A stretch of 15,428 nucleotides of DNA from JAKVCB01 sp963578605 (GTDB lineage: Bacteria; Planctomycetota; Planctomycetia; Pirellulales; Lacipirellulaceae), in the NCBI GenBank assembly GCA_963578605.1, contig CAUZEA010000120.1, positions 1 through 15,428 of the forward strand, in the 5' to 3' direction. Within the stretch, counting starts at the first letter, position 1. Each line of letters opens with the position of its first letter. Below are positions 1-5,691 of this stretch, in pieces. The position numbers and the translations under genes are program-made. The notes under the pieces were generated by a model. That model did not search any database. It was not told the DNA's origin and worked only from the letters and a program-made list of their open reading frames with translations.

Positions 1-157
1 GGGGCGCATCAAATCGATTAATAAGAAACTCGCTAACAAAAACTTTGTCAATAAAGCTCCGGCCAACGTCGTCGCCCAGCAGCGTGAAAGCCTGGCCGAA
101 GCCCAAGCACAGCTTGACTCAATCAAAATTGCAATAGAAAAAATTGCCGACGGGTAA
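1..157 (+). CDS. valS: Valine-tRNA ligase, C-terminal end (partial, 5' end outside window)
   Basis: The reading frame is open from base 2 to a TAA stop at 155-157 and gives 51 residues. It contains the ValRS tail signature NKNFVNKAPANVVAQQRESL followed by a charged alanine/glutamine-rich helix ending in IEKIADG. This is the C-terminal coiled-coil arm of bacterial valyl-tRNA synthetase, which contacts the outer corner of tRNA-Val. The catalytic core, editing domain and start lie to the left of the window. The N-x-x-F-V-x-K-A-P-x-x-V-V pattern is close to diagnostic for the family, so the call is firm despite the short piece. No clear intrinsic terminator follows the stop. Confidence 0.9.
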   Translation, partial: GRIKSINKKLANKNFVNKAPANVVAQQRESLAEAQAQLDSIKIAIEKIADG

Positions 158-260
158 AAAACGCTTCCTCATCGCTCCTCGGTCACTCCGCTGCAGATTA
201 GGCACCTCAAGTTTAAAGAACCCCGCCTCTTCGTTATTTGCATACCGGGCCAACTGCATA

Positions 261-291
261 CTGGTCTTTCGGGCGACATTCCAGCTATAAT
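261..291 (+). promoter_or_regulatory. Possible promoter for the DUF151 gene (TATAAT box)
   Basis: A perfect TATAAT lies at 286-291, about 68 bp before the chosen start of the nuclease-domain gene. The -35 region is poor: CTGGTC at 261-266 with a 19-bp spacer is the best I find. Because only the -10 is good, this is a weak prediction. Confidence 0.28.
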
Positions 292-358
292 GGAAGCAGA
301 CCGTGGCAACGCCTGACTACGGTCTTCCGATATGCCGTTCAGCAAGAGGATATGCATC

Positions 359-769
359 ATGCCCGTTTCGATGGAACTTTCGCGAATCATCATCAGCGAA
401 ATCAACGATCAACAAGTTGTTTACCTGAAGGAAGTCGACGGCGATCGGATGTTCCCAATCCTGATCGGCATATTCGAGGCAACGAGTATTGACCGACGTG
501 TCAAACAATGTGAAGCTCCACGGCCACTGACGCATGATCTCCTGGTTAATACCGTCGAAACACTCGGTGCCGATTTTCAGGATGTTGTGATCAGCGAACT
601 GAAAGACCACACTTACTTCGCCAAACTACGAATTCGGCATGACGGCGAATTGACTGAAATCGATTGCCGGCCAAGCGATGCGATTGCCGTGGCGGTAACG
701 TGCGATCCCCCGCTGCCGATCTACGTTTCCGAAGACGTACTCAACGACGTGATGGGTGAAGGAACTTGA
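359..769 (+). CDS. Bifunctional nuclease domain (DUF151/BFN) protein
   Basis: This 136-residue protein matches the DUF151 (bifunctional nuclease) family along its length. The N-terminal strand reads MELSRIIISEI. The core includes FPILIGIFEATSI (about residues 32-44), RPLTHDLL (55-62) and the family hallmark IDCRPSDAIAVAV (101-113), ending IYVSEDVL (121-128). Some homologues show DNase/RNase activity in plants, but the biochemical role of bacterial members is largely untested. I chose ATG 359 because AAGAGGA at 344-350 makes a good ribosome site 8 bp upstream and the protein then begins close to the family start. An in-frame ATG at 332 would add nine unconserved residues, and ATG 371 is another possibility. 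It follows valS on the same strand and converges on lysC, whose stop is 66 bp downstream. Confidence 0.85.
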   Translation: MPVSMELSRIIISEINDQQVVYLKEVDGDRMFPILIGIFEATSIDRRVKQCEAPRPLTHDLLVNTVETLGADFQDVVISELKDHTYFAKLRIRHDGELTEIDCRPSDAIAVAVTCDPPLPIYVSEDVLNDVMGEGT

Positions 770-835
770 AGCCTGACGGTCCGGCGCGGTAGGATAAACG
801 CCGCACGACAAGCAGGCCTGGACTTGTTAATTTAT

Positions 836-2614
836 TCAACCCAAAACGTCTCGAAACGCTTCTTTCAGCGCAGCCAGTCCTGCATCACCTTTTTCCGGTG
901 CTACCACAACGTTCAGGCGAACTTCACTCGTATTGATCATTTCGGCGTTGATACCCACTTTCAACAACGCCTGAAACGTTCGAATCCCAACCCCAGTGTG
1001 GCTACGGATACCAATTCCGAGAACTGAGAGAATGTCAATTTCCGGCTCGTGGGTCATATTGCCACCCAGCTCGTCAACCAGCTTTTCGACAATAACTCTA
1101 GCCTGATCCACGCTTTTGCGCGGCACCGTGAAGCTGACATTCGCATAGCCATCGAGCCCCACACTCTGCACGATCATATCGACAAGCAAATCTTCAGCAG
1201 CAATCGCCTCGAATATCCGGGCAGCAATACCAGGTTGATCAGGGACCAATGCCATGGTCAAGCGAGCCTGCGATTCGTCCAGCGCGACATCCTCGATCGT
1301 CAGATCTTCCATGTGTTGAAGTCGATCAACAACCGTAATGCCATCGGTTCGTTTTGCTGCTGTCATCGTATCGGAATAGGTGACTCGTGCTCGAGGAGGC
1401 TTTTCCAGCTCGAACTCCCTGTGAACTGCCCGCAAGGCCTCCATCGCCTTTTCTTGTGTCACCAGTACCGACACCTTGATTTGACTTGTCGTAATAGCCT
1501 GGATATTTACATCCGCCTCGGCGAGAGCGCGAAACATTCGGTCGGCGACGCCAGTCTGAGTGGCCATTCCGAGCCCCACAATCGATACCTTCGAAACGTT
1601 CGCGTCATGCGTAATTCCCTCCGCACCCAACTCGGCGGCGGCCTTCTCAACAGCCCTCAGTGCTTTGTTTAAATCGGACTCCAGTACGGTGAACGAAATA
1701 TCCGCCTGGCCATCAGCACCTACATTTTGCACGATCATATCAACCACCAAATTTACTTCCGACAGTTGAAGAAATATGGTCAGGCTGGTCCCGGGCTGAT
1801 CGGGTACCCCCAGGATGGTAATGCGGGCTTCTTTCCTGGTTAGAGCCACCCCACTGACAGCCCGTTCTGCCGATTCAGAAATCGGGCCCACAATTGTTCC
1901 CATCTCATCATTAAAAACAGCACTATTGCGAACATGAATGGGCACGTTGAATTTCTTGCCAAATTCGATCGAGCGGCTGTGCATCACTCCTGCGCCCAGG
2001 CTGGCAAGTTCCAGCATTTCATCGTGACTCACCTGGTTCATTTTACGGGCTTCGGGCAACAGGTGAGGATCGGTCGTGAAAACACCGTCGACATCGGTGT
2101 AAATCTCACAAACTGTGGCCTCCAGAACAGCAGCAAGGGCCACGGCGGTCGTGTCACTGCCTCCGCGTCCCAAAGTGGTGATGTTAAAAGCTTCATCGAT
2201 ACCCTGGAAGCCAGCGGCAATAATGATGTTGCCCTCGTCCAGTAGCTTGCGGATCCGGCCCGTCGAAATCGACTGAATTCTTGCCTTGGTGTGCCAACTG
2301 TCCGTCCGGATTCCAATCTGCCCACCGGTGAGACTCACGGCCTTATGCCCGAGCGAGTGGATTGCGATCGCCATCAACGCCACACTCACCTGCTCACCGG
2401 TCGAGAGGAGCATATCCATCTCTCGAGCCGGCGGGTCGTCACAAAGCTGGCCAGCCAGATCGACCAGCATGTCGGTCTGCTTCCCCATCGCACTGACCAC
2501 CACGACCACCTGGTTACCCTGCTGTTGGGCCCGAATGGCTCTCCGTGCAGCAGCCTGGATCTTCTCTGCATCAGCAACGCTTGTGCCGCCAAACTTTTGG
2601 ACAATCAAGGGCAT
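836..2614 (-). CDS. lysC: Aspartate kinase with four ACT domains
   Basis: It catalyses ATP-dependent phosphorylation of L-aspartate, the first step towards lysine, threonine, methionine and diaminopimelate. Of 592 residues, 1 to about 250 form the amino-acid-kinase domain, with KFGGTS at 7-12, LGRGGSDTTA at 148-157 and YTDVDGVFTTDP at 172-183. Four ACT domains follow, at about 264-330, 342-400, 450-515 and 527-590. The first and third share VPDQPG and VDMIVQ; the second and fourth share TGV and an NxxxINTS/QAITTS-like segment. The regulatory half is therefore an internal duplication. Typical bacterial LysC has about 400 residues and two ACT domains; four are known from cyanobacteria and some other phyla. 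ACT domains normally bind lysine and/or threonine for feedback inhibition, but the ligand here cannot be told from sequence. It is the last gene of the leftward hom-apgM-lysC cluster. No Shine-Dalgarno sequence is visible before ATG 2614. Confidence 0.95.
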   Translation of the reverse strand: MPLIVQKFGGTSVADAEKIQAAARRAIRAQQQGNQVVVVVSAMGKQTDMLVDLAGQLCDDPPAREMDMLLSTGEQVSVALMAIAIHSLGHKAVSLTGGQIGIRTDSWHTKARIQSISTGRIRKLLDEGNIIIAAGFQGIDEAFNITTLGRGGSDTTAVALAAVLEATVCEIYTDVDGVFTTDPHLLPEARKMNQVSHDEMLELASLGAGVMHSRSIEFGKKFNVPIHVRNSAVFNDEMGTIVGPISESAERAVSGVALTRKEARITILGVPDQPGTSLTIFLQLSEVNLVVDMIVQNVGADGQADISFTVLESDLNKALRAVEKAAAELGAEGITHDANVSKVSIVGLGMATQTGVADRMFRALAEADVNIQAITTSQIKVSVLVTQEKAMEALRAVHREFELEKPPRARVTYSDTMTAAKRTDGITVVDRLQHMEDLTIEDVALDESQARLTMALVPDQPGIAARIFEAIAAEDLLVDMIVQSVGLDGYANVSFTVPRKSVDQARVIVEKLVDELGGNMTHEPEIDILSVLGIGIRSHTGVGIRTFQALLKVGINAEMINTSEVRLNVVVAPEKGDAGLAALKEAFRDVLG

Positions 2615-2721
2615 TGGAAGTAAAAGAATTGGAGTTGATGGAATTGTGCACGGCTCATGCAGCCCACGCGGTTATGCATCTCATCATTCATCGGTTGTTC
2701 GAAAACTGGTTGGCCCAGTGC

Positions 2722-2750
2722 AAAACCGAGCAACTGCTTTCGCTTCGGTT
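2722..2750 (-). terminator. Terminator-like hairpin between apgM-family gene and lysC
   Basis: Read on the minus strand, AACCG (2750-2746), a bulged A, and AGC pair with GCT and CGGTT (2731-2724) around a 10-nt loop. The right arm runs into four consecutive Ts. It lies 25 bp after the apgM-family stop and 108 bp before the lysC start. It could cut or reduce read-through into lysC. The stem is short, with one bulge, and part of the T-run is in the stem, so the call is tentative. Confidence 0.3.
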
Positions 2751-2774
2751 CCAAAAGGCAAATCTGACCCGTGA

Positions 2775-3989
2775 CTAATCAATGAACCACTTCATCATCT
2801 GCCACCCTTCATCAAACACAAGGCTAGATTCGTTTGCATTGCTGTCGCCGTAACGCATAAACGCGTCGGAGTCGACCCCCGTACCTGCCATCGTGACAGG
2901 CACATTGCCATGGTTATGGACCTTGGTGCGTAGAAACGTAGGATGATCGGGCGAGACCATGACCCGCCACTGTTCGTGGGCCGACAGCTCGTCAAGCATG
3001 GGACCGACGATGTGCGCATCAATTTGCTCCAGAGCCTTGACTTTTTCGTCACAGCGGCCTTCATGGGACGCTTCGTCGGGAGCTTCTACGTGAACACACA
3101 CAATCTCAAAGCGGTTGAGCGCTTTAACACCAGCCCGCCCCTTTGCAGCATAGTCGGTATCGAGATAACCGGTGGCGCCGTCAACTTCAATCCGTTCCCA
3201 ACCGATTAAGGCTGCAATGCCTCGTAATAAATCAACCGCTGTGATCATCGCCCCGCGGGGCCCGTACTCTTCGGCGAATGGTCGTAGCTTGGGTGCCAGG
3301 CCTTGCCCCCAAAGCCAGATATTCGTTGCCGGTAGCTTGTCATGTCCCTGACGCACCACGTTAACCGGATGATCGGCAAATAACTCGACGGAATAATCCA
3401 TCAACTCGTTCAACAGGTCGCTCCCGGGTCCGAGCGGATGAAAGTCGAGCACTGCTTGATCGGTAATATCGTGCGGTGCAGTGGTTGCTGTTTCGGCCGT
3501 AAAGGGGGCAGCCCGCTTGTCCCCGCGCCAAATCAACAGGTTTCGATAGCTGACCCCAGGTACGAACTCAAGCACACCTCCAAATTTCTCCCGGGAGGCG
3601 ATTTCCGTTTGTGCGGAGTTTAGAAGATCGGTTGATTCGGCCGTCGTGATATGGTCTGCCGTGAAGTCCTTCATGATTTGGTCGGTGATCGTGACCAGGT
3701 TGCAGCGGATGGCCCAATCGTTGGGGCCGAGGGTTATCCCCTGGGCTGCAGCCTCCATCGGCGCCCGACCGGTAAAATTCGCATGCGGATCGTAACCCAA
3801 CAGGCTCAGATTTCCAATTTCAGACCCGGCTGGGAGATCTGGTGGCGTGTGGCAAGCACGGGCAACCACGCCTTGGGCTGCAATCTGGTCCATATGGGGC
3901 GTGCAGGCCGCCTCTAGCGGAGTCTGCCCGTTCAGTTCCTCCTGCGGCTCGTCAGCCGCACCGTCGGGAATGATTATCGCAAATTTCAT
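2775..3989 (-). CDS. apgM: Archaeal-type phosphoglycerate mutase family protein; candidate homoserine kinase
   Basis: This 404-residue protein belongs to the cofactor-independent phosphoglycerate mutase branch of the alkaline phosphatase superfamily. Visible landmarks are IIPDGAADEP at 6-15 (metal-binding Asp9), TPLEAACTPHMDQIA at 23-37, and PAGSEIGNLSLLGYDP at 53-68, where Ser56 is the expected phospho-acceptor. VHVEAPDEASHEG at 299-311 supplies Asp305 and His309, and SPDHPT at 346-351 supplies further metal ligands. The archaeal family interconverts 2- and 3-phosphoglycerate. A bacterial/archaeal branch (TIGR02535) has been proposed to be a homoserine kinase because it co-occurs with threonine genes. 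This copy lies between hom (85 bp upstream) and lysC (160 bp downstream) on the same strand, so I favour that role by inference. Simple mutase activity remains possible. The upstream mRNA is A-rich, without a clear Shine-Dalgarno sequence. Confidence 0.85.
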   Translation of the reverse strand: MKFAIIIPDGAADEPQEELNGQTPLEAACTPHMDQIAAQGVVARACHTPPDLPAGSEIGNLSLLGYDPHANFTGRAPMEAAAQGITLGPNDWAIRCNLVTITDQIMKDFTADHITTAESTDLLNSAQTEIASREKFGGVLEFVPGVSYRNLLIWRGDKRAAPFTAETATTAPHDITDQAVLDFHPLGPGSDLLNELMDYSVELFADHPVNVVRQGHDKLPATNIWLWGQGLAPKLRPFAEEYGPRGAMITAVDLLRGIAALIGWERIEVDGATGYLDTDYAAKGRAGVKALNRFEIVCVHVEAPDEASHEGRCDEKVKALEQIDAHIVGPMLDELSAHEQWRVMVSPDHPTFLRTKVHNHGNVPVTMAGTGVDSDAFMRYGDSNANESSLVFDEGWQMMKWFID

Positions 3990-4074
3990 CTCGCTGTCGC
4001 TTGGTGTTGAGTTAGCTTTTGTTTTTTATTTTCAAGTGGCCTCAAGTTCTCATCTTGAACGGTTGCTGTGGTGT

Positions 4075-5388
4075 TCAATCTCGCACCCACATGCGGACGG
4101 TTTGCCCGCACGTGCAATCGAGCTTGTCGATGCGCTCACAAGCAGTCTTTGTTGCACCCTCACTGGTCACATGTGTCATGATGACAAGGGAAACCGTTCG
4201 AAGAAGGTCTCCAGGGCTGTGTTGATCCCGTGGTTCGTGCTGCAGGATTGAAGCAATCGAAATCTTGTTCTCTCCTAAAATGTGCGTGATCTGGGCTAAT
4301 GCCCCCGGGTGGTCTTCGACTTCGGCACGAAGATAGAACCGACCCTGAGTCTGTACATAATCATTGGAGGAGACGCGGGCCTTCCTGCCAGACCAAAGTT
4401 CTAATGTCCGAAATGTAAGCGCGCTACGGCCAACCGCTGTGTCGATCATGTCTGCGACCACGGCCGAAGCAGTCGGCATCTGGCCGGCACCCTGGCCATA
4501 AAAAAGTAGATTGTCGACAGCATCACCGACGACGCGAATGGCATTGTAGGCACCTCCAACCTCAGCCAGAGGTCGACCCGACTGCACCAGCGTCGGCGAT
4601 ACGTACAGATCCAATCCGTCACCTACCAGACGGGCAACCGCCAGTAACTTGATCTGATAACCCATTTCCTGGGCGTAGCGGACATCCGTACCATCCAGTG
4701 TGTCGATCCCCACGCAAGGAATATCCTGCCAATGTACGCGGGCACCAAAACCGAGATGCGCAAGAATAGCCAGCTTCTGTGCTGCATCGGTACCGTCAAC
4801 ATCCATCGCCGGATCGGCTTCAGCGTAACCGAGTCGCTGGGCCTCGGCTACCGCGTCGGCGTAGGCAGCCCCCTCCTGATGCATTTTGCTGAGGATAAAG
4901 TTACTTGTGCCGTTGAGAATGCCATCGATCGATTCAATCTGGTTAGCCGACAAACACTGACCAATGTTCGCAATGATGGGAATTCCACCCGCCACAGATG
5001 CCTCAAAAGCAATCGACCTCCCCAGCTCACGTGCGCGATCAAACAGTTCCGGTCCATGTTCGGCAAGTAGTGCCTTGTTGGCGGTGACCACATTCTTGCC
5101 ATTCTCAAGCAGCTGAAGCATAATCGTGCGGGCAGGTTCCAAGCCGCCAATCAACTGGGCTACCACGGTGATCTGGGAATCTTGAATGACGTCCTCGACA
5201 CGATCCGTCAAAACGCCCTTGGGAAGATCACAATCGCGCTCTTTGGTGAGGTCCCGAACGACCGCTTTTTCCAGCCAGAGTGTCCGTCCCGCGTGCCGGG
5301 CAGTTCGGTCACCGTGATCCAATAACAGGTGTGCAACGCCCGATCCAACGGTGCCGAGGCCAATAATTGCTACTTTGGTGGTATCCAT
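4075..5388 (-). CDS. hom: Homoserine dehydrogenase
   Basis: It reduces aspartate semialdehyde to homoserine with NAD(P)H, the branch point to threonine and methionine. The protein is 437 residues from ATG 5388, a usual length. The Rossmann loop GLGTVGSG is at 10-17 and ANKALLA at 103-109 carries the probable catalytic lysine 105. EASVAGGIPI (129-138), NGTSNF (159-164) and the family signature ADPAMDVDGTDAAQKL (191-206) follow. A C-terminal ACT domain covers about 350-430, where threonine usually inhibits. An in-frame ATG at 5478 would add 30 residues ahead of the Rossmann strand with no counterpart in the family, so I reject it. This is the first gene of the leftward hom-apgM-lysC cluster. 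No thrC is in the window. There is no clear Shine-Dalgarno sequence. Confidence 0.95.
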   Translation of the reverse strand: MDTTKVAIIGLGTVGSGVAHLLLDHGDRTARHAGRTLWLEKAVVRDLTKERDCDLPKGVLTDRVEDVIQDSQITVVAQLIGGLEPARTIMLQLLENGKNVVTANKALLAEHGPELFDRARELGRSIAFEASVAGGIPIIANIGQCLSANQIESIDGILNGTSNFILSKMHQEGAAYADAVAEAQRLGYAEADPAMDVDGTDAAQKLAILAHLGFGARVHWQDIPCVGIDTLDGTDVRYAQEMGYQIKLLAVARLVGDGLDLYVSPTLVQSGRPLAEVGGAYNAIRVVGDAVDNLLFYGQGAGQMPTASAVVADMIDTAVGRSALTFRTLELWSGRKARVSSNDYVQTQGRFYLRAEVEDHPGALAQITHILGENKISIASILQHEPRDQHSPGDLLRTVSLVIMTHVTSEGATKTACERIDKLDCTCGQTVRMWVRD

Positions 5389-5514
5389 CAAAAACTTTGG
5401 CTCGCTGAGTAAGAGATCTACAATTCTGCGTGGATCCAGGCCTTCAACGGTGCTCCCATCGCAAACATCGGTCAGCAACCTCTGGGGATACGTTTCCCGA
5501 CCCTGAATTCACGT

Positions 5515-5541
5515 TAAAAAGCCGGCTCATCGCCCCCGGCT
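5515..5541 (-). terminator. Hairpin plus T-run in the hom leader region (terminator or attenuator candidate)
   Basis: On the minus strand AGCCGG (5541-5536) pairs perfectly with CCGGCT (5525-5520) around a 10-nt loop, and TTTTT follows directly. This is the layout of an intrinsic terminator pointing towards hom, 127 nt before its start. No minus-strand gene lies upstream to be terminated, because leuS diverges. It may therefore be an attenuator, or a stop for stray antisense transcription from leuS. It overlaps the expected start site of the candidate promoter at 5542-5571, so both cannot work in the simplest way. Confidence 0.35.
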
Positions 5542-5571
5542 ATCCTAGTTGCGTTCTGCGAAAGCCGTCAA
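5542..5571 (-). promoter_or_regulatory. Candidate sigma70-type promoter for hom-apgM-lysC
   Basis: The minus strand carries TTGACG (5571-5566; 5 of 6 to TTGACA), an 18-bp spacer and TAGGAT (5547-5542; 4 of 6 to TATAAT, keeping the key TA and final AT). It faces hom, with an expected start near 5535 and a leader of about 147 nt. The rest of the 303-bp spacer between hom and leuS (5389-5691) shows no other convincing signal. No promoter for leuS stands out. Confidence 0.35.
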
Positions 5572-5691
5572 CCTGCAGCTCCTGCGTTTGCGCCGGCGGG
5601 TGAAATCAGTAGAATTGGACCGCTCATTGATTCGTCTTCGCTCCTGACTGCCGCCTGAACCTTTGCCCCCCGCTCTCTGACAAGCCCGCCC

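Noticed and set aside
238..492. Plus-strand ORF of 84 codons overlapping the DUF151 gene
   Set aside because: It overlaps the conserved DUF151 frame, encodes His/Arg-rich sequence and has no homology I recognise.
811..830. CAGGCCTG palindrome between the convergent DUF151 and lysC genes as a shared terminator
   Set aside because: The palindrome leaves no loop, and the flanking CAAG/CTTG pairs are too short. No T-run lies in the right place on either strand.
5568..5627. Small minus-strand ORF (19 codons) upstream of hom as a threonine leader peptide
   Set aside because: It has no threonine codons and only two isoleucine codons, lies upstream of the candidate promoter, and is mostly Gly/Ala. 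It does not fit an attenuation leader.
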